From contig JALNWH010000063.1 of the NCBI GenBank assembly GCA_023230985.1, forward strand, positions 1-11,095: a DNA stretch of 11,095 nucleotides, written 5' to 3'. Source of the DNA: Bacillota bacterium. Its GTDB lineage: Bacteria > Bacillota > Clostridia > Lutisporales > Lutisporaceae. The notes beneath the pieces were generated by a model that saw only the letters and a list, made by a program, of their open reading frames with translations, was not told the origin of the DNA and ran no database searches. Of this stretch, positions 1 through 6,734 are shown one piece after another (positions within the stretch are counted from its first letter, which is position 1; every line of letters begins with the position of its first letter). A program made the translations under genes and the position numbers.

Positions 1-59
1 ATTTTTCTAAGCTAGACGCTGCTTTTAAAGGAGCTTATCTTAGTTTACAATTAGATTAA
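1..59 (+). CDS. possible C-terminal end of an upstream gene (partial)
   Basis: Reading from base 3, an open frame enters from the left edge and ends at a TAA (57-59), giving 18 residues that begin FSKLDAAFKGAY. The other two + frames close within the first few codons or soon after, and none of the three - frames is open across this stretch. The composition (mixed charged and hydrophobic residues) is protein-like, and the stop lies 35 bp before a strong promoter, where a preceding gene would be expected to end. Eighteen codons are too few to name a family, and chance openness is possible. Confidence 0.35.
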   Translation, partial: FSKLDAAFKGAYLSLQLD

Positions 60-94
60 AACCTTAATCAATTTCAAAAAGTTTTGCATTTTCA

Positions 95-123
95 TTGACT
101 TATATTCAATCCTCATTTATAAT
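95..123 (+). promoter_or_regulatory. sigma-A type promoter for the asnA T-box transcript
   Basis: TTGACT (95-100) and TATAAT (118-123) are separated by exactly 17 bp. That is five of six and six of six matches to the housekeeping consensus. Transcription should begin near position 130, just upstream of the T-box Stem I, which is where such a leader needs to start. Confidence 0.85.
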
Positions 124-129
124 TTAGAA

Positions 130-412
130 AAAGAATATTGAGAATCACAACAATGATTGGAAGAGTATACAAGGAAGGTAGTTATAGCGAATCGGCGGCG
201 GTGAAAGGTCGGTACGAAAACCTTGTTGAAGAACATCCATGAGTTTTTAACCGAAATCGAATGAGAGTAGGCTTAAACGGGGCCATTCCGTTATGAAATG
301 GAAGATATCGAATGAGTTGTCATTCCGTATCTGATGAGTGAACTTTATAGTTAATTTGGGTGGTACCACGGAAATTATGCCTTTCGTCCCTATTAGGGAT
401 GAAAGGTTTTTT
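130..412 (+). promoter_or_regulatory. T-box riboswitch leader, asparagine type
   Basis: The leader senses uncharged tRNA and allows read-through into asnA. Visible parts, in order: an AGTA (164-167) on the 5' side of Stem I; the specifier loop with codon AAC (Asn, 232-234) followed by A and TCCATGAG; the AGTAGG and ACGGGG stretch after Stem I (about 264-282); smaller hairpins at about 284-340; and the T-box sequence at 353-371, with TGGT (361-364) as the bulge that pairs with the tRNA acceptor end. Part of the T-box can pair with the 5' arm of the terminator (CCC and TTTCGT) to form the antiterminator. The AAC reading is supported by its match in position to the Leu leader later in the window and by the downstream asnA. 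The TGGT base expected to face the tRNA discriminator is T, where C would be expected for a G73 tRNA-Asn. Confidence 0.92.
380..412 (+). terminator. T-box attenuator terminator upstream of asnA
   Basis: An 11-bp stem (380-390 with 396-406, one G·U pair) and a 5-nt loop TATTA are followed by six T (407-412). This is a canonical intrinsic terminator placed just after the T-box sequence, so it is the off state of the asparagine switch. Confidence 0.95.
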
Positions 413-461
413 GATTTTGCAGTATTGTTAATAGCCTTATTCAGTAAATTTAATGAAAGTT

Positions 462-466
462 GGAGG
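462..466 (+). promoter_or_regulatory. ribosome binding site that decides the asnA start
   Basis: GGAGG is followed by 8 nt and then TTG (475-477). An in-frame TTG at 460 runs into this motif and cannot be used with it, so the start is 475. Confidence 0.8.
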
Positions 467-474
467 TAAAGAAA

Positions 475-1491
475 TTGGGAGAAGTAACATTTATAAAACC
501 AAAAAATTATAATTCCATGCATGATATTTTGGGAACACAAATAGCTATTAAAAAAATTAAAGATTATTTTGAAAGGAACCTTTCAGAGCAATTAAATCTG
601 ACTAGGGTGTCCGCACCTTTATTTGTCACTGCAGGCTCCGGTTTAAATGATTACCTTAGCGGTGTAGAAAGACCTGTAGATTTTGATGCAAAATCAATGG
701 CAGGGGAAAAAGTAGAAATAATACAATCTTTGGCAAAGTGGAAAAGGGTGGCTCTTCGTAGATACGGATTTGATATACATGAAGGTCTATATACAGATAT
801 GAATGCAATAAGAAGGGATGAGGATTTAGATAACCTACATTCTATTTATGTTGATCAGTGGGATTGGGAAAAGGTAATAAGTAAAGAAGATAGAAATGTT
901 GAATACTTGAAAACTACAGTAAAAGAGATATTTAAAGTTTTTAAAAATACGGAAAACTATTTGATGTTTAAGTATAAGAATTATAAGCCTATTCTTCCAG
1001 ACGATATATTCTTTATTACTGCTCAAGAGCTTGAAGATCTTTATCCCCACATGAAGCCGGAAGAAAGGGAACACGCAATAGCTAAGGATAAAGGAGCGGT
1101 TTTTATAATAGGCATAGGCGGTAAGCTTAAGTCAGGACAAGAGCATGATGGAAGATCACCGGATTATGATGACTGGGAATTAAATGGAGATATAATTTTT
1201 TGGTATCCTGTATTGGAAATGGCACTGGAACTGTCATCAATGGGAATAAGGGTAGATAAGTATGCATTACTAAAACAATTAAGATTATCACAATGTGAAG
1301 ATAGACTGAGACTGGAATATCATAGAATGCTTATGGAAGATAAACTACCTTTAACTATAGGCGGTGGAATAGGGCAATCAAGAATCTGTATGTTTTTTTT
1401 GAAAAAGGCTCATATTGGTGAAATTCAGGCTTCTATATGGCCGGAAGAAATGATAAATATTTGTGAAAAATACGATATAGCACTTTTATAG
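475..1491 (+). CDS. asnA: aspartate--ammonia ligase (asparagine synthetase A)
   Basis: AsnA makes asparagine from aspartate, ammonia and ATP in the cytoplasm, by way of an aspartyl-adenylate. The 338-residue product matches the usual 330-340 aa of the family, which has a class II aminoacyl-tRNA synthetase fold. Recognisable blocks are APLFVTAGSGLNDYLSGVER near residue 50, SLAKWKRVALRRYGF near 85, the motif-2-like LHSIYVDQWDWE near 120, FIIGIGGKL with QEHDGRSPDYDDW in the middle (about 212-235), and the motif-3-like GGGIGQSRICMFFL near the end, followed by ASIWPEE. The TTG start was chosen because GGAGG lies 8 nt upstream; the frame is open further upstream only through the ribosome binding site. 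Expression should be induced when charged tRNA-Asn is scarce, through the T-box in front of it. No terminator is visible after the stop, so the next genes may be cotranscribed. Confidence 0.97.
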   Translation: MGEVTFIKPKNYNSMHDILGTQIAIKKIKDYFERNLSEQLNLTRVSAPLFVTAGSGLNDYLSGVERPVDFDAKSMAGEKVEIIQSLAKWKRVALRRYGFDIHEGLYTDMNAIRRDEDLDNLHSIYVDQWDWEKVISKEDRNVEYLKTTVKEIFKVFKNTENYLMFKYKNYKPILPDDIFFITAQELEDLYPHMKPEEREHAIAKDKGAVFIIGIGGKLKSGQEHDGRSPDYDDWELNGDIIFWYPVLEMALELSSMGIRVDKYALLKQLRLSQCEDRLRLEYHRMLMEDKLPLTIGGGIGQSRICMFFLKKAHIGEIQASIWPEEMINICEKYDIALL

Positions 1492-1512
1492 AAAAATGTT
1501 TCACATTTCACA

Positions 1513-1540
1513 TTTCCAATATTCTTAAATATATTATAAT
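1513..1540 (+). promoter_or_regulatory. possible promoter for the coiled-coil/radical SAM pair
   Basis: TATAAT (1535-1540) is a perfect -10 sequence with TTTCCA (1513-1518, four of six) 16 bp upstream. The region is very AT-rich, so a chance match is quite possible. If real, it would uncouple the two downstream genes from the asparagine switch. Confidence 0.35.
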
Positions 1541-1643
1541 TAATATAGAATTAAAAATAAAATGACGATAAATATAATGAGACTGGATTACTGAGAAGAA
1601 TGTTTACTTTTCATGGGAAACAATATTAGAAAAGGGTGATTTA

Positions 1644-2255
1644 ATGAAAAGTATTAATATTGAAGATAGCTTGGTAAGAAGGAATAGAATTCCTATATTG
1701 ATATATTCCACTGATTGGATACAATTGTTTTCCAATCATCGTACAAGGAGTATGCAAAGAATAATTGGTAAATTGGAAAACTTGTTGGCTAAAGAAAAAG
1801 ACTTGGAAGGCGAGTTAAGCCAAATTGAAAAGAAGAAAAAGGTATTGATGAGTAAGATATTGCACCTTTCAAATGAGTTAAACGAGAATAAAAACAATTC
1901 AGTTATTGAGGTACTGGATAAGACTAAAAGGCAAATAGATGACATTAATGTTCGCATTCCGCAAATACTTGAAGAGTTAGAAAATATTCCTTTTGAAATA
2001 GACAAATATAATACTATTCTTCTTAAAGACACGATTAAACGAGCATATGAAATGATTAATCAATATAAGCAGGAATCGGAAACTACTCAAAATGAAATTA
2101 ATAAAATTAGGGAAAGCTTATCAATATTAATTCAAAAAAAAGTTGACTTGGAAGAGGATGTAAGCAAGATTTACTCATATTTACACGGAATCATGGGAGC
2201 GACAGAAATGGAGAAATTAGATAAAGATTTCTTAAATGTTGAGAAAAATGGTTAA
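1644..2255 (+). CDS. coiled-coil protein of unknown function
   Basis: I do not recognise the family. The 203-residue protein has no signal peptide or membrane segment, so it should be cytoplasmic. A short N-terminal part (1-35, beginning MKSINIEDSLVRRNR) precedes long charged helices with hydrophobic heptads, roughly residues 37-85, 88-120 and 130-180. They are broken by IPQILEELENIPFEIDKYN around 105-125, and a distinct tail, YLHGIMGATEMEKLDKDFL, ends the protein. The layout suggests a self-associating helical bundle or a scaffold, which is inference only. The ATG has a good ribosome binding site (AAAGGGTGA, 5 nt upstream). The gene sits 152 bp after asnA and 65 bp before the radical SAM gene and probably shares a transcript with the latter. 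Confidence 0.85.
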   Translation: MKSINIEDSLVRRNRIPILIYSTDWIQLFSNHRTRSMQRIIGKLENLLAKEKDLEGELSQIEKKKKVLMSKILHLSNELNENKNNSVIEVLDKTKRQIDDINVRIPQILEELENIPFEIDKYNTILLKDTIKRAYEMINQYKQESETTQNEINKIRESLSILIQKKVDLEEDVSKIYSYLHGIMGATEMEKLDKDFLNVEKNG

Positions 2256-2320
2256 TGATAAGTGAATGCAGTATTATTAATGCGATATTATAAGTTTATA
2301 AGAAAGGGCATATTAGTAAA

Positions 2321-3247
2321 ATGGAATGGAGCGGGAAAAGATATCATAGTTTAAACCACTTTTTAAGAAATAGATTCGGCGAAAAGGTATTTAAAATTTC
2401 CCTTGATGCCGGTTTTACTTGCCCTAATAGGGATGGGAGCATTTCCAATAAAGGCTGTATATTTTGCAGTCCAAGAGGTTCCGGTGATTTTACTTTTAAA
2501 TGTGATAATATAAGCGAACAATTTGATAAAGCAAAGGCTATGATGAGGAAGAAATGGCGGAATGGGAAGTTTATCGCCTATTTTCAAGCTTATACAAATA
2601 CCTATGCACCGGTAGATGTTTTGCGAGAAAAGTATTTTTCAGTGTTAAATAAAGAAAATCTTGTAGGTATTGCAATAGCAACTAGACCGGATTGTCTGCC
2701 TTCGGACGTCATAGGGCTTTTAAAAGAAATAAATAAGAAGACTTATTTATGGGTGGAATTGGGGTTGCAAACGGTAAAGAAAGAAACAATGAGATTGATA
2801 AATTGTTGTTATTCTTTAGATTCATATATTAATTCGATAAAAGTTTTAAAAGAAGAGGGAATAGATGTAGTTACACACTGTATTTTAGGTTTGCCCGGGG
2901 AAAATCGGGATGATATGATAAACACTGTTAGATTTGTTGCTGATACAAACACACAAGGTATTAAGCTGCATCTTTTGCATTTAATGAAAGATACCCCTAT
3001 GATGGAATTGTATAAAAAAGGGGACATGGAATTATTAGAAAAAGAAAAATATATTGATTTGGTTATTGACTGTGTTGAGAGACTTCCCAAAGAAATGGTA
3101 ATACACAGATTGACCGGAGACGGACCAAGAGACACCCTTATAGGTCCAAAATGGAGTTTAAATAAGTGGGAAGTATTAAATTCAATTGATAGAAGATTTA
3201 TTGAAAGAGATACATGGCAAGGCAAGTTAATCACAAAGAAACAATAA
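2321..3247 (+). CDS. ytqA: radical SAM protein, YtqA/YhcC (TIGR01212) family, probable MnmL
   Basis: This is a radical SAM enzyme of 308 residues, the normal family size. The family hallmark is visible near the N-terminus: SLDAGFTCPNRDG, then GCIFC. The three iron-sulfur ligands are C34, C46 and C49 in the family's unusual CX11CX2C spacing, not the classic CX3CX2C. Other family blocks follow: YFQAYTNTYAP, IATRPDCLP, WVELGLQT, HCILGLPGE and KLHLLHLMKDT. In Bacillus subtilis the relative YtqA (MnmL) has been reported to act in tRNA wobble-uridine modification, converting the cmnm5 group to the nm5 group, with the methyltransferase YtqB/MnmM completing the step; I recall this from the literature and cannot check it here. 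The ATG has AGAAAGGG upstream with a rather long 12-nt spacer. No mnmM-like gene is adjacent. The stop codon lies 4 nt before the leuS promoter. Confidence 0.92.
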   Translation: MEWSGKRYHSLNHFLRNRFGEKVFKISLDAGFTCPNRDGSISNKGCIFCSPRGSGDFTFKCDNISEQFDKAKAMMRKKWRNGKFIAYFQAYTNTYAPVDVLREKYFSVLNKENLVGIAIATRPDCLPSDVIGLLKEINKKTYLWVELGLQTVKKETMRLINCCYSLDSYINSIKVLKEEGIDVVTHCILGLPGENRDDMINTVRFVADTNTQGIKLHLLHLMKDTPMMELYKKGDMELLEKEKYIDLVIDCVERLPKEMVIHRLTGDGPRDTLIGPKWSLNKWEVLNSIDRRFIERDTWQGKLITKKQ

Positions 3248-3251
3248 TCCA

Positions 3252-3280
3252 TTGACAATGATTAGTATTTACGATAAAAT
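3252..3280 (+). promoter_or_regulatory. sigma-A type promoter for the leuS T-box transcript
   Basis: A perfect TTGACA (3252-3257) is spaced 17 bp from TAAAAT (3275-3280). Transcription should begin near 3287, just before the Stem I region of the leucine T-box. The -35 element starts 4 nt after the preceding stop codon. Confidence 0.88.
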
Positions 3281-3286
3281 CACATA

Positions 3287-3527
3287 CAATATGATAAAAG
3301 CAAAGAACGGGATTAGTAAATACTGCTGAAACTTATAGAGAGCCATGGGATGGTGGAATATGGCAGTTTTAAAGTTTTGAACTCACCCCGGAGCTGCGGT
3401 CTGAAATTAATAGTAGGGCTAGTCGGTACTTACCGTTACCAAAGACTTTAAGAGAACTATAATATATAGTTAATTAGAGTGGTACCGCGGGTTATCCCCG
3501 TCTCTTAGAGGCGGGGTTTATTATTTT
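3287..3527 (+). promoter_or_regulatory. T-box riboswitch leader, leucine type
   Basis: The leader couples leuS expression to uncharged tRNA-Leu. It shows AGTA (3315-3318) on the 5' side of Stem I, the specifier-loop context GAA then CTC (Leu codon, 3382-3384) then A and CCCCGGAG, AGTAGGGCT after Stem I (about 3412-3420), and the T-box sequence at 3472-3490. TGGT (3480-3483) fits the A73 discriminator usual for tRNA-Leu. The T-box AGAG and GCGGG stretches can pair with CCCCGTCTC of the terminator 5' arm to form the antiterminator. Specifier and downstream gene agree. Confidence 0.96.
3496..3527 (+). terminator. T-box attenuator terminator upstream of leuS
   Basis: A 9-bp GC-rich stem (3496-3504 with 3508-3516, one T·G pair) with loop TTA is followed by TTTATTATTTT. 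It is the off state of the leucine switch. Because no terminator separates the radical SAM gene from this leader, it may also end transcripts coming from upstream. Confidence 0.93.
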
Positions 3528-3530
3528 ATA

Positions 3531-3534
3531 GGAG
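3531..3534 (+). promoter_or_regulatory. ribosome binding site that decides the leuS start
   Basis: GGAG is followed by 8 nt and ATG at 3543-3545. An in-frame GTG at 3534 overlaps this motif and so is not the start. Confidence 0.8.
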
Positions 3535-3542
3535 TGGTAGTT

Positions 3543-5984
3543 ATGTACAATATAAAGATTGATAGAAAGTGGCAAAAGAAATGGGAAGATACAAAGCTCT
3601 ATAGTTTCAATCCTGATAGAATTGATAAAAAACTTTATTGCTTGGAAATGTTTTCATATCCATCGGGGGCAAACCTGCATGTAGGCCATTGGTATAATTT
3701 CGGGCCTACAGATTCTTGGGCGAGGTTTAAAAGGATGCAAGGATATGAAGTATTTCAACCTATGGGTTTTGATGCTTTTGGATTACCTGCAGAGAATTAT
3801 GCAATAAAAACAGGAATACATCCTCATGATTCTACGATGAAGAATATAGAAACTATGGAAAAGCAATTAAAAGAGATGGGTGCTATGTTTGATTGGGATT
3901 ATGAAGTTGTGACATGCACACCTGAATATTACAAATGGACTCAATGGATATTTTTAAAACTATATGAGGCAGGCCTGGCTTATAGAAAAGAAGCCCCTGT
4001 CAACTGGTGTCCCAGTTGCCAGACAGTTCTTGCCAACGAGCAGGTTATAGAGAATTTTTGTGAAAGATGTGAAACAGAGGTTATAAAAAAGAATTTAACA
4101 CAATGGTTTTTCAAGATAACAGCATATGCAGAAGAATTGCTGGAAAAACTGGATGATATAGATTGGCCGGAGAGAACAAAGAAAAGCCAAATTAACTGGA
4201 TTGGTAAATCAAAAGGTGCTGAAATAGAATTTGAAATAGAAAATTCTGATTTAAAGTTCAAAGTATTTACAACCAGGGCTGACACTGTATATGGTATAAC
4301 TTATATGGTACTTGCTCCTGAAAATGAAATAGTTGATAAAATAACTACTGATGAATATCGTGATTCTGTAAATGAGTATAAAAGTTGGGCGGCAAAGCAA
4401 AGTGAAATAGATAGGATGTCAACTGTTAAGGAAAAAACCGGGGTATTTACGGGAGCATACTGTTTTCATCCTCTAACAGGTGAAAGATTGCCTATTTGGA
4501 TTTCTGATTATGTATTAGCAACTTATGGCACAGGATGTGTAATGGCTGTACCGGCACATGATGAAAGAGATTTTGAATTTGCTGAAAAATTTAACCTTAA
4601 AATAACGAGAGTAATAGATAGTAAGGATGGCAGTGATGCACCGTTACCTTATATAGATTATGGAGTTTTAGTAAATAGCAACGATTTTAACGGGATGAAA
4701 TCAGAAGATGCTATGATTAAAATAGTAGAAAAATTAAACAAAAAGAGCAAAGGCGAATTAAAAATAAACTATAGATTAAGAGATTGGCTTGTTTCCAGAC
4801 AAAGATATTGGGGTTCACCTATACCTATTGTTTATTGTGAACATTGCGGTACGGTTCCTGTTCCTGAAGAGGATTTACCCGTTTTGCTTCCTTATAATGT
4901 AGAGTTTACTCCTGATGGGGAGTCTCCTCTCAGAAAATCTGCCGAATTTATAAATACTGAATGTCCAAAATGTGGTGGTCCGGCAAAAAGGGATGCAGAC
5001 ACTTTAGATACATTCGTATGTTCCTCATGGTATTTTTTGCGTTATGCGGATAATAAAAACGATAAAGAAGCTTGGAATAAAGAATGGATAAACAAAATGC
5101 TGCCGGTAGATAAATATGTTGGCGGTTACGAGCATGCGGTTATGCATTTATTATATGCGAGATTTTTTACAAAAGCACTAAGGGATTTAGGTTATTTGGA
5201 TTTTGACGAGCCCTTTTTATCATTAAAACATCAAGGGGTTATACTTGGTGCTGACGGTAATAAAATGAGCAAATCAAAAGGGAATGTTATTTCACCTGAC
5301 AGTTATATTGACGAATACGGTTCTGATGTATTTAGGCTTTATTTGATGTTTGGCTTTGCTTATGAAGAAGGCGGTCCTTGGAATGATGATAGCATTAAAG
5401 CTATTGCAAGATTTTTAAATAGAATAGAGAGAGTCAAGGATTTGGCATTAGGTTTAAGAAATCAAAAAGGCAAAAAAGAAATAGGCTCAGGAGAAAAAGA
5501 TTTAAATTATGAGAGAAATAGAGTAATCAAAGAGGTAACCGTTGATGCGGAAGATTTTCATTTTAATACTGCAATAGCCAGAATGATGGAACTTTTAAAT
5601 GCTTTGAATAAATACGAATCGGATGTAAATGAAAAAAATATAACACTATTCGAGGATGTTTTTGCTGACTTGATTAGACTTCTGGCACCTTTTGCTCCAC
5701 ATTTTTCAGAGGAGATCTGGGAAACCATGGGATATGAATATTCCGTATTTAACCAAAATTGGCCTATATGGGATTCGGAAGCGCTTATAAAAGATGAGAT
5801 AGAAATTGCCGTTCAAATAAACGGAAAAGTTAGGACTAGGCTTATGATACCTTCCGATGCTGATAATAGCGTAATAGAAGATATAGCAATGGCTGATGAG
5901 AATGTAAAAACACTTGTTGAAGGTAAAAAAGTGATTAAGGTTATAGTGGTAAAAGGCAGATTAGTTAATATTGTAGTCAGATAA
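3543..5984 (+). CDS. leuS: leucyl-tRNA synthetase
   Basis: LeuRS charges tRNA-Leu with leucine in the cytoplasm. At 813 residues it is the usual size for the bacterial enzyme. The class I signature HVGH is at 46-49 within YPSGANLHVGHWYNF, and KMSKS is at 574-578. The inserted editing domain (CP1) lies between them: the threonine-rich TTRADTVYG begins at T243, and the conserved aspartate that binds the amino group of mischarged amino acids is D340 in AHDERDFEFA, so proofreading should be intact. Two cysteine clusters typical of zinc modules are present (CPSCQ with CERC, about 155-180, and CEHC with CPKC, about 435-485). The C-terminal anticodon-binding region and the final small domain, which contains VQINGKVRTRL, are complete. 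The gene is controlled by the leucine T-box upstream. No strong terminator follows. Confidence 0.98.
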   Translation: MYNIKIDRKWQKKWEDTKLYSFNPDRIDKKLYCLEMFSYPSGANLHVGHWYNFGPTDSWARFKRMQGYEVFQPMGFDAFGLPAENYAIKTGIHPHDSTMKNIETMEKQLKEMGAMFDWDYEVVTCTPEYYKWTQWIFLKLYEAGLAYRKEAPVNWCPSCQTVLANEQVIENFCERCETEVIKKNLTQWFFKITAYAEELLEKLDDIDWPERTKKSQINWIGKSKGAEIEFEIENSDLKFKVFTTRADTVYGITYMVLAPENEIVDKITTDEYRDSVNEYKSWAAKQSEIDRMSTVKEKTGVFTGAYCFHPLTGERLPIWISDYVLATYGTGCVMAVPAHDERDFEFAEKFNLKITRVIDSKDGSDAPLPYIDYGVLVNSNDFNGMKSEDAMIKIVEKLNKKSKGELKINYRLRDWLVSRQRYWGSPIPIVYCEHCGTVPVPEEDLPVLLPYNVEFTPDGESPLRKSAEFINTECPKCGGPAKRDADTLDTFVCSSWYFLRYADNKNDKEAWNKEWINKMLPVDKYVGGYEHAVMHLLYARFFTKALRDLGYLDFDEPFLSLKHQGVILGADGNKMSKSKGNVISPDSYIDEYGSDVFRLYLMFGFAYEEGGPWNDDSIKAIARFLNRIERVKDLALGLRNQKGKKEIGSGEKDLNYERNRVIKEVTVDAEDFHFNTAIARMMELLNALNKYESDVNEKNITLFEDVFADLIRLLAPFAPHFSEEIWETMGYEYSVFNQNWPIWDSEALIKDEIEIAVQINGKVRTRLMIPSDADNSVIEDIAMADENVKTLVEGKKVIKVIVVKGRLVNIVVR

Positions 5985-6103
5985 TGATTAGATAAGGATA
6001 TCAATTCCGAAAAATATATTATCACTTTTCACACATGAATACTTTTATCTTCTAAAGATTTTTGATATTCGCTAAAGATTACGTTGTGGAAAAACTTTTA
6101 GTT

Positions 6104-6133
6104 TTGTAACTCAGTAATCGTAGTAAATATAAT
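6104..6133 (+). promoter_or_regulatory. candidate promoter for the acpS-nnr-alr operon
   Basis: TATAAT (6128-6133) is a perfect -10 sequence, with TTGTAA (6104-6109, four of six) 18 bp upstream. A promoter is expected somewhere in this gap, but the AT-rich background makes chance matches easy. Confidence 0.45.
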
Positions 6134-6134
6134 A

Positions 6135-6149
6135 ATCTGACTATCAGAT
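6135..6149. repeat. small palindrome at the predicted acpS transcription start
   Basis: ATCTGA (6135-6140) and TCAGAT (6144-6149) are perfect inverted arms around CTA. The position, directly downstream of the candidate -10, is where a repressor operator or a 5'-end hairpin would sit. Function is not shown. Confidence 0.4.
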
Positions 6150-6287
6150 ACAGTAAGTATGAGAAGTGATGATATTTCAATATGATGAATAAGAAGGAAA
6201 ACTATAATAGATGTAGAATTATAAATAATGATAACAAAGTAAGAGATTAGAGAAATTATCTCCATTGTTTTAAGGAGGAGCATATAA

Positions 6288-6734
6288 ATGATTTATGGCA
6301 TAGGAACCGATATAATTGAAATAAGCAGAGTAAAAAGAGCTATTGAGCGTAATTCCGGTTTTATAAATAGATTATTTAGTGAAGAAGAACGAGAATACTA
6401 TGAATATAGAAAGTGGAATCCTCAAAACATTGCAGGGGGTTTTTCAGCTAAGGAAGCAGTATTAAAAGCAATAGGCACCGGGCTTCACAAGTTTAAATGG
6501 AAAGAATTAGAGATAATGAGAGATACAAATGGAAGACCCTTTGTTAGACTAAATGGTAAGTTAAAAGAATATGCAGACAATAACTATATTGGTTTAATTC
6601 ATATCAGTGTAACGCATTGTAAAGAATATGCGGCGGCTACCGCAGTGGCAGAAGTATCCATTGAAAAGAGGTGGATGGATATTGAAAGTATGCTCATCAC
6701 AGCAAATGCGGATATCAGACGAAATATCCATTAA
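6288..6734 (+). CDS. acpS: holo-[acyl-carrier-protein] synthase
   Basis: AcpS moves the 4'-phosphopantetheine arm from CoA to a serine of apo acyl carrier protein, switching on fatty acid synthesis. The family N-terminus is clear: GIGTDIIEISR with the magnesium ligand D8. The second signature FSAKEAVLKAIGTG carries E56, and ISVTHCKEYAAATAVAE closes the domain near residue 122. Family members usually end about there (around 120-126 aa), but this frame continues for 26 more residues to 148 aa and overlaps nnr by 53 bp. The tail (WMDIESMLITANADIRRN) looks like nnr read in another frame, so it is probably a recent or non-functional extension, or the result of a small indel. The ATG has an excellent ribosome binding site (AAGGAGGAG). 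It is the first gene of a likely acpS-nnr-alr operon. Confidence 0.95.
   Translation: MIYGIGTDIIEISRVKRAIERNSGFINRLFSEEEREYYEYRKWNPQNIAGGFSAKEAVLKAIGTGLHKFKWKELEIMRDTNGRPFVRLNGKLKEYADNNYIGLIHISVTHCKEYAAATAVAEVSIEKRWMDIESMLITANADIRRNIH
6668..6674 (+). promoter_or_regulatory. ribosome binding site that decides the nnr start
   Basis: GAGGTGG lies inside the acpS reading frame, 7 nt before TTG at 6682. This picks 6682 as the start of nnr over the upstream ATG at 6628, which lacks a comparable site. Confidence 0.65.

Larger units (their letters stand above)
5985..6287 (+). other. 303-bp gene-free gap between leuS and acpS
   Basis: No convincing gene is present; short open frames lack ribosome binding sites. 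The gap holds a 9-bp direct repeat CTAAAGATT (6052-6060 and 6072-6080, exactly 20 bp apart), a weak 5-bp hairpin followed by five T (6047-6063), a candidate promoter, and a small palindrome close to the expected start of transcription. It is clearly richer in A+T than the flanking genes. Confidence 0.7.

Noticed and set aside
460..477. TTG at 460 as the asnA start
   Set aside because: It leads straight into the GGAGG ribosome binding site, while TTG 475 is correctly spaced from it and gives a normal family length.
247..540. Minus-strand open frame across the asparagine T-box
   Set aside because: It covers a structured leader and the start of asnA, and its sequence is low-complexity and not protein-like.
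1499..1517. Tandem 7-nt repeat TTTCACA x2 after asnA
   Set aside because: Only two units in AT-rich DNA; not separable from chance and no structure attached.
2809..3258. 149-codon minus-strand frame opposite the radical SAM gene
   Set aside because: It is antisense to a well-supported conserved gene with serine-rich shadow composition, and no ribosome binding site was evident.
6047..6063. Hairpin ATCTT/AAGAT followed by TTTTT as a leuS terminator
   Set aside because: The stem is only 5 bp with a single G-C pair, too weak to call.
6182..6250. 22-codon + strand frame beginning MMNKKENYNR in the leuS-acpS gap
   Set aside because: It is very short with no ribosome binding site; such frames are expected by chance.
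6098..6283. 61-codon hydrophobic minus-strand frame in the leuS-acpS gap
   Set aside because: The hydrophobic look comes from AT-rich sequence (Ile, Leu, Phe codons); no ribosome binding site precedes its ATG.
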